64,000 bases of DNA from Chiridota heheva. Taxonomy: Eukaryota; Echinodermata; Holothuroidea; Apodida; Chiridotidae. The stretch lies in assembly GCA_020152595.1 (NCBI GenBank), contig JAIGNY010000732.1, positions 62,001 through 126,000 on the forward strand. Reading direction: 5' to 3'. Under the pieces are notes generated by a model. That model was not told the origin of the DNA, did no database searches, and saw only the letters and a program-made list of their open reading frames with translations. Each line of letters opens with the position of its first letter. Position 1 is the first letter of the stretch. A program made the position numbers and the translations under genes. Below, one piece after another: positions 1 through 11,467 of this stretch.

Positions 1-447
1 TGACAAGTGGAAAAATTGCACTGCTAAATTAAATTTCCATCAAAAGTTGCTGGTAATCAGGGAATCCCCTTCAATTCTTTAATTTCCGAGAAAATTTTTA
101 AGCAGTAAATAAAAAACAGTTTAAATATTAAACTTGTGGAAAATATACCTGTATCGAACAGATGAGCTGAATTCCTATGTCTTAAGTTCATGTTTTCTGT
201 GTCCCCATTGGGAACAGGACTGGTGCCATCCAATGCTATACAACTCAGTCCACACGCCTCAATGAACTGCACAATGGCATGCACCGCCTCCTCCTTACAG
301 GCTCAATCCTAGAGTCCAAGGATTCCAAATCTTCTTCTCGAATCTGACATCTTGCTTTGTCCATCTCACGGATATTTGCTTTTAGTTGCTGAAATAGATA
401 CAAAACAGATTAGTATCAGAGGTAACAAAAACTCATTGTGTAATATA
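1..447. other. Unannotated AT-rich flank
   Basis: I see no gene, RNA or clear repeat here. Short open frames exist on both strands but have no recognisable domain and no convincing splice signals. Confidence 0.5.
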
Positions 448-581
448 GGCCATTTCCCATCAAAAACATCCTACAAATGTCAGCAATTTCCCATCAATGA
501 CCCATCCTGTGATGTCAGCCACTTCCCATCAATAACCCATCCTGTGATGTCAGCCATTTCCCATCAATAACCCATCCTGTA
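448..581. repeat. 35-bp minisatellite, left block
   Basis: About four diverged head-to-tail copies of a 35-bp unit containing CCCATCAATAACCCATCC and TGTGATGTCAGCCA. The same array resumes at about 898 after an intervening dispersed element, so the two blocks were once continuous. The short open frame at 352-570 is a by-product of the repeat. Confidence 0.85.
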
Positions 582-897
582 ACATTAAGAATTTTTGGCC
601 CTTAGACCCCTCCACCCCCAATTTTCTCAAAATCAGGGCACCCCCTAAGAACTTTTCTCATTGAAAATCCAGCTATTGTAATCCACACCATTCAACTTCT
701 AAGAGACATAGCCTATTCACAGTTCACTTGTTAGCAACCATTGATTAGTCATTCATCCAGCTAACAGCTGTTCAGTGATGCGAATCAGATAAGTCCTTAG
801 CAGAGCCTAAATATAAATTATATGCTTGGGAGGACTTTGTGCAAAACCTATAAATGTTTGATGGACCACTCCTTGTCAGGATGATTATTTCATCATG
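582..897 (+). mobile_element. Dispersed element X, copy 1 (inside minisatellite)
   Basis: This 316-bp segment interrupts the 35-bp array. A related copy lies at 24081-24488 in the same orientation. Shared blocks include ACATTAAGAA, TTTGGCCCTTAGACCCCTCC near the left end, CTATTCACAGTTCACTT in the middle, and ATTATATGCTTGGGA and GACTTTGTGCAAAACC near the right end. Both copies sit directly before an ATGTC in the host sequence. No coding capacity is visible. It is a non-autonomous element of unknown class; I could not define terminal inverted repeats. Confidence 0.75.
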
Positions 898-1290
898 ATG
901 TCAGCCATTTCCCTACAATGACCCATCCTGTAATGTCAGCCATTTACCATCAATAATCCATCCTGCAATTTCACATCAATAACCATTATGTAATGTCAGC
1001 TATTTCCGATCAGAAACCCCATCCTGTAATGTCAGCTATTTCCCATCAATATCCCATCCTGTGATGTCAGCCACTTCCCATCAATAACCCATCCTGTGAT
1101 GTCAGCCACTTCCCATCAATAACCAATCCTGTGATGTCAGCCATTTTCCATCAATAACTTATCCTGTAATGTAAGCCTTTTCCTATCAATAAAACAACCT
1201 GTAATGTCAGCTATTTGTCATAAAAAAATCCATTGTCATCTATTTCCCATCAGAAACCCATGCTGTATTGTCAGCCATTTCCCATCAAAG
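898..1290. repeat. 35-bp minisatellite, right block
   Basis: Roughly eleven diverged copies of the 35-bp unit (core GATGTCAGCCATTTCCCATC). Copies differ by small indels and substitutions, and the array decays at its right edge near 1290. Confidence 0.85.
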
Positions 1291-2050
1291 AAAAATTACT
1301 TAGAATTTCTCAAAATTCACCACAAATCAGGCCAACAACCTCTTGTAACACAATTTTCCCTGAATTTCTTGAAGGATGTAATATGTCTGTTGTGCATTAA
1401 AAGATGTTACATGTATCAGTTGTCATAGCGATGCTACAATATTTCAGTTGTCGGACAGCTCATCATCGGCATTGACCTTTAATAGGAACCAATATGACGC
1501 AACTCATCTCAAAAGAAACCAACTTAAGTCAATCTTACACCAACATCATTAGTCACATACTCTGATACCCTGGAGATATCCTTGTGTGTAAAATTTGCTT
1601 CTCATCGGGTTTGGTGCAATCACGTTTGCTTCCTCAAGTAACCTATATTTTGAAGCAGGACCAATCATTAGAAGCCACTCTGTTAAGAAATCACTGATGT
1701 TCAAAACAAAATGTCCACCTGTTCAAAATGCATTCCATAGATGCAATATGTAATTGGAAGCATCTGTGCATGGCTTTCTGTGTGTGTCTGACTCACCACT
1801 TACGCTACCATAAAGTGAAGAGCACTCTATTACATACTGTCTTTGTGCACAATATTGCTTTTCCATTTATTTCTTGCGTTGATTTACTGTATCTATTAAT
1901 TTTACCAACTATTTTTTTTTATTCTACTTGCTTATTACAGTATCATACATGTGAGTTAAAAGTATATGACTAAAAAATACTGGCTTACATTGATTATCTA
2001 TCAATAAACTATATTTGTTATGTGTTTTTCTTGTCACTAAAATTTGTAAA
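1291..2050. other. Unannotated AT-rich interval
   Basis: No gene or strong repeat is visible. The open frame at 1728-1973 lacks any domain I recognise. Confidence 0.45.
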
Positions 2051-2054
2051 ACAG

Positions 2055-2265
2055 TCATTTTTCTCTTTGTGATGTGACAAAATTTAAATAAAATTTGTAT
2101 AATTTTCATTTAATTTAATTTAATTTAATTTATAATTCAGAATGATGTAAAAATGGTCATTTTTAAAAATATTTAGATAGAACCTTTTGTTATTATATTA
2201 TATTTATACCATAGTTTCTTCCAATTCAGCTCAGGTTGTTGCCATCTGTCCAAACCTTTAAAACA
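2055..2265 (+). repeat. Dispersed repeat Y, copy 1
   Basis: It matches 10485-10680 and 37238-37415. The shared left block reads approximately TTGTGATGTCACAAAATTT, then AATTTGCATAATTTAT. The right block contains TTTCTTCCAATTCAGCTC followed by TTGTTGCCA. This copy contains a short (TTTAA)n expansion near 2107-2131. No coding role can be assigned. The conserved right block also resembles 57445-57495 and part of 38190-38215. Confidence 0.65.
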
Positions 2266-2280
2266 ATACGTTTATTATTA

Positions 2281-2345
2281 ATTTCTTTTCACCTACTTTA
2301 TTCTCTTTCACCTACTCCATTCTCTTTCACCTACATTACTCCCCT
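2281..2345. repeat. Short 19-bp tandem repeat
   Basis: Two complete copies and one partial copy of a unit containing CATTCTCTTTCACCTACT. Probably neutral. Confidence 0.6.
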
Positions 2346-2703
2346 TTATCAAATATAATGGACAAGGTAGATTACAAAACTTAATTCACTTTTGAATGGA
2401 GAGTGCTCACGTTTGGTGTTACTAAATATGTCCAACATACAAAGATATATACAACAGGAAGGTGGCTAGTTACATGTTTCATCTGCTAAGGTGCTTAGGT
2501 GAGCGCAATCAACTCTGTGAGCATGACCAATTTTAAAGCAAAGCCGATGCTACGCGGGAGGAAAGCAGGAGTACCTACAGAAAAACCTACAACACATGAC
2601 GGGTAGCAAACCTACGCACATAAGGACACAGTGATGCACACACAGAGCTTAAACCACCTGGCTACCTGATGACCCTATAATGTACATATAAGTGCGTTTC
2701 AGC

Positions 2704-2711
2704 TGACGTCA
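2704..2711. promoter_or_regulatory. CRE-like palindrome upstream of THAP relic
   Basis: TGACGTCA, the consensus CREB/ATF site, lies about 125 bp upstream of the THAP ATG. It may be part of the promoter of the element or gene that carried the THAP exon. Chance occurrence cannot be excluded. Confidence 0.3.
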
Positions 2712-2834
2712 TGAGGTCATGTGACTTTGTTTACATCACCATTTTGTTGGGCGAGAACAATCGTCTACTGTACATTTATTTAGACTTACAAAAGCTTGCA
2801 TGTTGTTATATAAAATAATTTTTGTAAGATAATT

Positions 2835-2970
2835 ATGCCGGAATCTTGCTGTGCCATTGGTTGCACTAAAGACATGTGCCAGGAAATTAAATGTTGGAAG
2901 TGGGTTTCTGCTGTACGACGCAACTTCGGTTCCCACTAGGATTTGCAGTGAGCACTTTATGCAAGGCCAA
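2835..2970 (+). pseudogene. THAP-domain exon, frameshifted
   Basis: Translation from the ATG at 2835 gives MPESCCAIGC, with the CxxxC half of a THAP zinc finger, followed by a tryptophan-rich WKWVSAVRR block. The reading frame then hits a stop at about 2937. Shifting by one base gives TRICSEHFMQGQ, the CxxH half and the conserved CSEHF of the THAP C2CH motif. Removing one base around 2937 would rejoin the two halves, so this looks like a full THAP DNA-binding domain broken by a one-base insertion. CAA followed by GTATGT at 2971 is a plausible splice donor. THAP domains occur in host transcription factors and in P-element-type transposases, and the transposon-rich setting favours a transposase relic. 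An assembly error at one base is the main alternative. Confidence 0.7.
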
Positions 2971-2999
2971 GTATGTAGACTTTGTCTGCATATAACGAA

Positions 3000-3483
3000 C
3001 CAATTGAATTCACTTAAAAGTTACTCTTCGTATACCCGGTGAATATATAAAATGTTAGGAAAATATAGTCAAATCGCCGCCGTGAACAAAAACAATAAAA
3101 TTCGCTGATAGAACAGGTAGGTAGGTGAGCAGGCAGTATGTTTGTTGTACGTGTGATGTGACTGAGCTGTGTGAAAATGCATGAAACGCAATGACACTTT
3201 TCCGGTAAAATGGCTTCCAGATGAGTTAGAGTCACGTGATGAAATCTCTCGATACCCATTGCTACCCGCGTTTTTATATTGTAAATGGCTGCAAGATACC
3301 TAAATAACTTGTTTGTTACTATCAAGAAAAGAAAAGATATTCATTTTGACTTAAAATTTTGCAAATGTTTTCTCTCCTATTGATTACAAAAGCTCATTAA
3401 TTTTCTAGAATCGGTAAAATTTGTGACGTAATACATAAGATTTGTAGTGCATAGATCTTTTAATATGTAATTCAAACATTGTC
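3000..3483. other. Region after THAP relic
   Basis: AT-rich, with a palindromic TCACGTGA E-box-like site near 3233 and no recognisable later exon of a THAP transposase. The minus-strand open frame at 3014-3325 has no domain I know. Confidence 0.4.
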
Positions 3484-6400
3484 AGTTTGAGTCATTGATA
3501 CCATAAAGATCAAGTTTAAGTCATTGATACCATAAAGATTAAGTTTGAGTCATTGATACCATATAGATCAAGTTTGAGTCATTGATACCATAAAGATCAA
3601 GTTTGAGTCATTGATACCATATACATGTAGATCAAGTTTGAGTCATTGATACCATATAGATCAAGTTTGAGTCATTGATACCATATAGATCAAGTTGTAG
3701 TCATTGATACCATATAGATCAAGTTTGAGTCATTGATACCATATAGATCAAGTTTGAGTCATTGATACCATATAGATCAAGTTGTAGTCATTGATACCAT
3801 ATAGATCAAGTTTGAGTCATTGATACCATATAGATCAAGTTTGAGTCATTGATACCATATAGATCAAGTTGTAGTCATTGATACCATATAGATCAAGTTT
3901 TAGTCATTGATACCATATAGATCAAGTTGTAGTCATTGATACCATATAGATCAAGTTTGAGTCATTGATACCATATAGATCATGTTTGAGTCATTGATAC
4001 CATATAGATCAAGTTTGAGTCATTGATACCATATAGATCAAGTTTGAGTCATTGATACCATATAGATCAAGTTTGAGTCATTGATACCATATAGATCAAG
4101 TTGTAGTCATTGATACCATATAGATCAAGTTTCAGTCATTGATACCATATAGATCAAGTTTGAGTCATTGATACCATATAGATCAAGTTTGAGTCATTGA
4201 TACCATATAGATCAAGTTTGAGTCATTGATACCATATAGATCAAGTTGTAGTCATTGATACCATATAGATCAAGTTGTAGTCATTGATACCATATAGATC
4301 AAGTTTGAGTCATTAATACCATATAGGTCAAGTTGTAGTCATTGATACCATATAGATCAACTTGTAGTCATTGATACCATATAGATCAAGTTTCAGTCAT
4401 TGATACCATATAGATCAAGTTTCAGTCATTGATACCATATAGATCAAGTTGTAGTCATTGATACCATATAGATCAAGTTTGAGTCATTGATACCATATAG
4501 ATCAAGTTTGAGTCATTGATACCATATAGATCATGTTTGAGTCATTGATACCATATAGATCAAGTTGTAGTCATTGATACCATATAGATCAAGTTGTAGT
4601 CATTGATACCATATAGATCAAGTTTGAGTCATCGATACCATATAGATCAAGTTTAAGTCATTGATACCATAAAGATCAAGTTGTAGTCATTGATACCATA
4701 TAGATCAAGTTTGAGTCATTGATACCATATAGACAAGTTGTAGTCATCGAGTTTGAGTCATTGATACCATATAGATCAAGTTGTAGTCATTGATACCATA
4801 TAGATCAAGTTGTAGTCATTGATACCATAAAGATCAAGTTGTAGTCATTGATACCATAGATCAAGTTTAGTCATTGATACCATATAGATCAAGTTTGAGT
4901 CATTGATACCATATAGATCAAGTTTGAGTCATTGATACCATATAGATCAAGTTTAAGTCATTGATACCATAAAGATCAAGTTGTAGTCATTGATACCATA
5001 TAGATCAAGTTTGAGTCATTGATACCATATAGATCAAGTTTGAGTCATTGATACCATATAGATCATGTTTGAGTCATTGATACCATATAGATCAGTTTAA
5101 GTCATTGACACCATAAAGATCAAGTTGTAGTCATTGATACCATATAGATCAAGTTTGAGTCATAGATCAAGTTTGAGTCATTGATACCATATAGATCAAG
5201 TTGTAGTCATTGATACCATATAGATCAAGTTGTAGTCATTGATACCATAAAGATCAAGTTGTAGTCATTGATACCATATAGATCATGTTTGAGTCATTGA
5301 TACCATATAGATCAAGTTTGAGTCATTGATACCATATAGATCAAGTTTGAGTCATTGATACCATATAGATCAAGTTTGAGTCATTGATACCATATAGATC
5401 AAGTTTGAGTCATTGATACCATATAGATCAAGTTTTAGTCATTGATACCATATAGATCAAGTTGTAGTCATTGATACCATATAGATCAAGTTGTAGTCAT
5501 TGATACCATAAAGATCAAGTTGTAGTCATTGATACCATATAGATCAAGTTTGAGTCATTGATACCATATAGATCAAGTTTGAGTCATTGATACCATATAG
5601 ATCAAGTTTGAGTCATTGATACCATATAGATCAAGTTTAAGTCATTGATACCATAAAGATCAAGTTGTAGTCATTGATACCATATAGATCAAGTTTGAGT
5701 CATTGATACCATATAGATCAAGTTTGAGTCATTGATACCATATAGATCATGTTTGAGTCATTGATACCATATAGATCAAGTTTAAGTCATTGACACCATA
5801 AAGATCAAGTTGTAGTCATTGATACCATATAGATCAAGTTTGAGTCATAGATCAAGTTTGAGTCATTGATACCATATAGATCAAGTTGTAGTCATTGATA
5901 CCATATAGATCAAGTTGTAGTCATTGATACCATAAAGATCAAGTTGTAGTCATTGATACCATATAGATCATGTTTGAGTCATTGATACCATATAGATCAA
6001 GTTTGAGTCATTGATACCATATAGATCAAGTTTGAGTCATTGATACCATATACATCAAGTTTGAGTCATTGATACCATATAGATCAAGTTTGAGTCATTG
6101 ATACCATATAGATCAAGTTTGAGTCATTGATACCATATAGATCAAGTTTGAGTCATTGATACCATATATATAGATCAAGTTTGAGTCATTGATACCATAT
6201 AGATCAAGTTTGAGTCATTGATACCATATAGATCAAGTTTGAGTCATTGATACCATATAGATCAAGTTTGAGTCATTGATACCATATAGACAAGTTTGAG
6301 TCATTGATACCATATAGATCAAGTTTGAGTCATTGAAGTTTGAGTCATTGATACCATATAGATCAAGTTGTAGTCATTGATACCATATAGATCAAGTTTG

Positions 6401-8834
6401 AGTCATTGATACCATATAGATCAAGTTTGAGTCATTGATACCATATAGATCAAGTTGTAGTCATTGATACCATATAGATCAAGTCAAGTCATTGATACCA
6501 TATAGATCATTGATACCATAAAGATCAAGTTGTAGTCATTGATACCATATAGATCAAGTTTGAGTCATAGTCAGTTTGAGTCATTGATACCATATAGATC
6601 AAGTTTGAGTCATTGATACCATATAGATCAAGTTTCAATTGTCAAGTTTGTCATTGATACCATATAGATCAAGTTTTGAGTCATTGATACCATATAGATC
6701 AAGTTTGTAGTCATTGATACCATATAGATCAAGTTGAGTCATTGATACCATATAGATCAAGTTTGTAGTCATTGATACCATATAGATCAAGTTTGAGTCA
6801 TTGATACCATATAGATCAAGTTTGAGTCATTGATACCATATAGATCAAGTTTGAGTCATTGATACCATATAGATCAAGTTTGAGTCATTGATACCATATA
6901 GATCAAGTTTGAGTCATTGATACCATATAGATCAAGTTGTAGTCATTGATACCATATAGATCAAGTTTGAGTCATTGATACCATATAGATCAAGTTTGAG
7001 TCATTGATACCATATAGATCAAGTTTGAGTATAAAGATCAAAGTCATTGATACCATAGATCAAGTTTGAGTCATTGATACCATAAAGATCAAGTTGTGAG
7101 TCATTGATACCATATAGATCAAGTTTGAGTCATTGATACCATATATAGATCAAGTTTAAGTCATTGATACCATAAAGATCATGTTGTAGTCATTGATACC
7201 ATATAGATCAAGTTTGAGTTAGATCAAGTTTGAGTCATTGATACCATATAGATCAAGTTTTGTAGTCATTGATACCATATAGATCAAGTTTGAGTCATTG
7301 ATACCATAAAGATCAAGTTTGAGTCATTGATACCATATAGATCAAGTTTGAGTCATTGATACCATATAGATCAAGTTTGAGTCATTGATACCATATAGAT
7401 CAAGTTTGAGTCATTGATACCATATAGATCAAGTTTGAGTCATTGATACCATATAGATCAAGTTTGAGTCATTGATACCATATAGATCAAGTTTGAGTCA
7501 TTGATACCATATAGATCAAGTTTGAGTCATTGATACCATATAGATCATGTTTGTAGTCATTGATACCATATAGATCAAGTTTGAGTCATTGATACCATAT
7601 AGATCAAGTTTGAGTCATTGATACCATATAGATCAAGTTTTAGTCATTGATACCATATAGATCAAGTTTGAGTCATTGATACCATATAGATCAAGTTGTG
7701 AGTCATTGATACCATATAGATCAAGTTTGAGTCATTGATACCATATAGATCAAGTTTGAGTCATTGATACCATATAGATCAAGTTTGAGTCATTGATACC
7801 ATATAGATCAAGTTGTAGTCATTGATACCATTGATATATAGATCAAGTTGTAGTCATTGATACCATATAGATCAAGTTTGAGTCATTGATACCATATAGA
7901 TCAAGTTTTAGTCATTGATACCATATAGATCAAGTTTGAGTCATTGATACCATATAGATTAAGTTTGAGTCATTGATACCATATGGATCAAGTTTGAGTC
8001 ATTGATACCATATAGATCAAGTTTTAGTCATTGATACCATATAGATCAAGTTGTAGTCATTGATACCATATAGATCAAGTTTGAGTCATTGATACCATAT
8101 AGATCATGTTTTAGTCATTGATACCATATAGATCAAGTTTTAGTCATTGATCAGTCATTGATACCATATAGATCAAGTTTTATATTGATACCATATTCAA
8201 GTTTTAGTCATTGATACCATATGATCAAGTTGTAGTCATTGATCATATAGATCAAGTTTGAGTCATTGATACCATATAGATCATGTTTTAGTCATTGATA
8301 TCATTGATACCATATAGTTGTAGTCATTGATACCATATAGATCAAGTTTTAGTCATTGACACCATATAGAGTTGTAGTCATTGATACCATATAGATCAAG
8401 TTTTAGTCATTGATACCATATAGATCAAGTTGTAGTCATTGATACCATATAGATCAAGTTTGAGTCATTGATACCATATAGATCATGTTTTAGTCATTGA
8501 TACCATTCATTGATCAAGTTTTAGTCATTGATACCATATAGATCAAGTTTTAGTCATTGATACCATATAGATCAATAGTCATTGATACCATATAGATCAA
8601 GTTGTAGTCATTGATACCATATAGATTAAGTTTGAGTCATTGATACCATATAGATCAAGTTTGAGTCATTGATACCATATAGATCAAGTTTGAGTCATTG
8701 ATACCATATAGATCAAGTTGTAGTCATTGATACCATATAGATCAAGTTTGAGTCATTGATACCATATAGATCAAGTTTAAGTCATTGATACCATATAGAT
8801 CAAGTTTGAGTCATTGATACCATATAGATCAAGT
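3484..8834. repeat. Large 29-bp satellite array
   Basis: About 185 head-to-tail copies of a 29-bp unit: GTCATTGATACCATATAG followed by ATCAAGTTTGA. Two positions vary in recurring ways: the end reads TTTGA or TTGTA, and the middle reads TATAGATC or AAAGATC. Copies are contiguous with no spacers. Each unit carries the inverted pair TTGAT and ATCAA. Rare variants mark a higher-order repeat of 685 bp: CATTGACACCATAAAG occurs at about 5101 and 5786, and the truncated unit containing GTCATAGATC at about 5159 and 5844. Units become disordered around 6480-6660 and 8130-8580. There is no coding frame. Confidence 0.97.
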
Positions 8835-8848
8835 TTTGTCAACATGAG

Positions 8849-9131
8849 AGGTGCTGTGGCTCAGTGGTTAAGGAGTCATGCTTGTATGCAAAAGGTGCCA
8901 AATTCCTTTCCCATCGTGAGCGCTGCATTGTGTCCTTGAACAAGACACTTGACTCTACTTGCTTCAGTTTACTCAGCTGTACAATGAGTACCGGCAGTGC
9001 TGGGGAGTTAACATGCAATGGACCGGCGTCCTGTCCCCAGGAAGTGATGTACTCTCATCTGCTTGCGCCAATGGAAACAGGGGATAAGCACCGGCCCTAT
9101 GAGCCTGTTGGCTCGGATGGAATTAGCTAGC
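8849..9131 (+). mobile_element. tRNA-derived SINE with target-site duplication
   Basis: The 5' part contains TGGCTCAGTGG, a Pol III A-box-like motif, and a weak B-box-like region about 35 bp later, as expected for a tRNA-derived SINE head. It is flanked by direct repeats TTTGTCAACATGAG (8835-8848) and TTTGTCAAAATGAG (9132-9145), 13 of 14 identical, consistent with a LINE-mobilised insertion. The insertion lies exactly at the right edge of the 29-bp array. The 88-codon open frame across it is incidental. Confidence 0.8.
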
Positions 9132-9145
9132 TTTGTCAAAATGAG

Positions 9146-9830
9146 CTGATTCACCTCTAAGCCATTGTGGTAGAGGATTTAAAATAAATGGATTTACTTA
9201 AGTTCCAGGAACAACCCCTTCCCCCACCCACAGACCCCTGCCTCCAACCCCCCACCCCTAACTCCAGATAGTATGTTAATAAGTATCACTCAGGCTAGTC
9301 CAAAACTCTTGAGGGATTATCTTGATATTTTTGAATGACTTCAAAGCACGTCATAGTGGTTCTGTAAGAAACAAGTAATGAATCTGGTGGAACTATTAAA
9401 GATGAATTGCCCCCTCTATTGCATACACTAGAAATTACATTTAAAACTACAATTTAAGTACTCTGTAGATGTAAAGAGTAAAGTGCATACTTTGCCCCCC
9501 CTCCCCACCACCACCACTCACCTCAGATCTCTTTCTCACTTTTGATCTGTATTGCTTTAAATGCATTCATTGTTTGAGTTCCTTTAAGACAAGATTCACA
9601 TTCCATCATTTTCCTTTCATGCCAAAAAATAATTGTTTTGATTAATTTTCTCAAAGAAACCAGAAAATGGATTGTTTGGATTTTCCTTCAGGCATGAATT
9701 CATTGTTTAGAACATTCCATGGAAGGCTTGAACTAAGCCTTGACAGACCTCATCCTAAAACATCCCCAGCCCTCCATTTCTGCAATGTTCAAAACGTTTT
9801 AAAATTTAACCAGTTCTTTTTAAGCACTAA
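9146..9830. other. Unannotated interval
   Basis: Contains C-rich low-complexity patches around 9218-9265 and 9498-9520. No gene evidence. Confidence 0.4.
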
Positions 9831-9835
9831 CAAAA

Positions 9836-9905
9836 CTACATGCCAAATTTGATTAAAATCCACTCATCAGTTATTGTGATATGTTGATGACAAACAGACA
9901 GACAG
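9836..9905 (-). repeat. Copy of GTCTGTCAT dispersed repeat, inverted
   Basis: The reverse complement of this stretch matches each unit of the tandem array at 43040-43555: a GTCTGTCAT-like start, then ATATCTCAAGAACTGA-like and GGATTTTGAT-like blocks. It ends in a short CAGACAGACAGA tract. Confidence 0.6.
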
Positions 9906-10484
9906 ATAAACAAAAAAACGCAGGAAAAACATAACAATATTGAGCATCTTCTGACTATACAAACCTGTACTGTTAAACGAGCATTAACATGCTCACTGTT
10001 GAGCTTGTCCCATTGTTGATGTTCTTTATACTGTAAGCAGAAAAACAAGAAAAAATATTATAAATGAAAGAGGAAGTGAAGTGTACATGCTATTTTCATC
10101 AAACTCTCTTTTATATCATTTATGAACATTACAGGTACATGGACAGATAGAGATGTTACACTCATCAGAAACAGCTTTAAATTCTGAACCAAATAGTCTT
10201 TAAATTACATCAACAGCTCCTGTGGTTTCGGAGTTGCGGCCAGTCAATGTTTTAAGAATTTTTAATACATGCAAAAGTTGTGATGGCTGAAGGAGAAGGC
10301 AACTCAAAATGTAATTTTTAAAATTATTATTTTATTATTATTATTATTTTGGTCACTGGCAATCATCCGATGGTTACCTCCTGCTGAATATTCATTGAGG
10401 GCATGATGGCGATTTCAAACCTCTTAATTATGTTCAATTTCTTCCATTCATTAAAAAAAAATACATCAACATAAAGAATTTATG
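9906..10484. other. Unannotated AT-rich interval
   Basis: Holds an (ATT)n-like tract near 10325-10350. No gene evidence. Confidence 0.4.
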
Positions 10485-10680
10485 TTTTCTTGTTGTGATG
10501 TCACAAAATTTCAATACAATTTGCATAATTTATCATAATAAGGTCTCAAAATTCAAAATGCTCTACAAGAGTGAGTTTTTAACACATTCTGATGATCTTT
10601 TTTGCTATTTTCATGGTTTATAGCATATATTTTACGACCTAAACTTGTCGCTACCTGTCCATAGCTCTTTAAGTTCTGAA
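10485..10680 (+). repeat. Dispersed repeat Y, copy 2
   Basis: Same orientation as 2055-2265 and 37238-37415. It begins with TTGTTGTGATGTCACAAAAT and continues with AATTTGCATAATTTATC. The right block diverges more, keeping TTGTCGCTACCTGTCCATAG, which resembles 38190-38215. Confidence 0.65.
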
Positions 10681-10689
10681 GCATAGAAA

Positions 10690-11462
10690 CAACAACTCCT
10701 GTCTAGCAACTTGCGTGTAATATCTCTTCTAGTTTCAGAGAATAAGGATATAATAACTGCTTGACAATGTTTAACAGCAGCTAAAACATGTACTGTACAT
10801 TGGCAGCTATGCATAACAATACATAATTTACCCCAGAGTACTGTAAACCTGCTTTAACGCATCATGCACCAAACCAGGCAATTTAGCTCCAACATTGCAC
10901 ACAATTCATTAATCTCGACGGTTTACTAGTTACTTACAGCCTGACAGAGAGAACATTTTGAGCGTCCGTACTTGACTTATTTATGTGGCAAGATTTTCCA
11001 AGATTTTATTTATACAAGTTGTTTTTGATCTACAATTCTAATAGTCGTCTCATAAACTACAAACTTCATGGTAATACGTCACCAGTCTAATAAAATACAA
11101 ATACATGTATATGGTCATTTGTCACTATTCTTTTTAATCTAATGAAATCAAGGTTTGAGTTAAATAAAACAAAGAAAAGCTGATATGAAGTTTCAGAAGT
11201 AATGTGCAATCTATAACAATCTATTGCTGCTGTATTTATTTTAATAATCAAGCAAAGCTTGATTCCAAGTACAAATTTACCTTTGCCTGCCCAGAATTGT
11301 CATCTCATGTGCTATTAATCACAGCAGGTTTTTGTCTGTTTTTCCTTGAAAAAACTAAATGTGCTATTAATAGCATGCACTGTTATTCAGATGAATATGG
11401 TACATCAATAGAAAAATATGATCACAAAAAAAGGAAAAAATTGAAATACAAGACGTTCTTTG
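10690..11462. other. Unannotated AT-rich interval
   Basis: No recognisable gene. The open frame that starts at 11204 runs through the boundary of the next element and is unlikely to be coding. Confidence 0.4.
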
Positions 11463-11467
11463 CCTTG

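Noticed and set aside
3484..8834. CRISPR-like look of a 29-bp repeat
   Set aside because: Units are directly contiguous with no spacers, and the context is eukaryotic; it is a satellite array.
8849..8925. Functional tRNA gene
   Set aside because: Pol III box-like motifs are present, but no cloverleaf can be formed convincingly, and the segment is the head of a SINE.
8864..9130. 88-codon open frame
   Set aside because: It lies wholly inside a SINE with target-site duplications.
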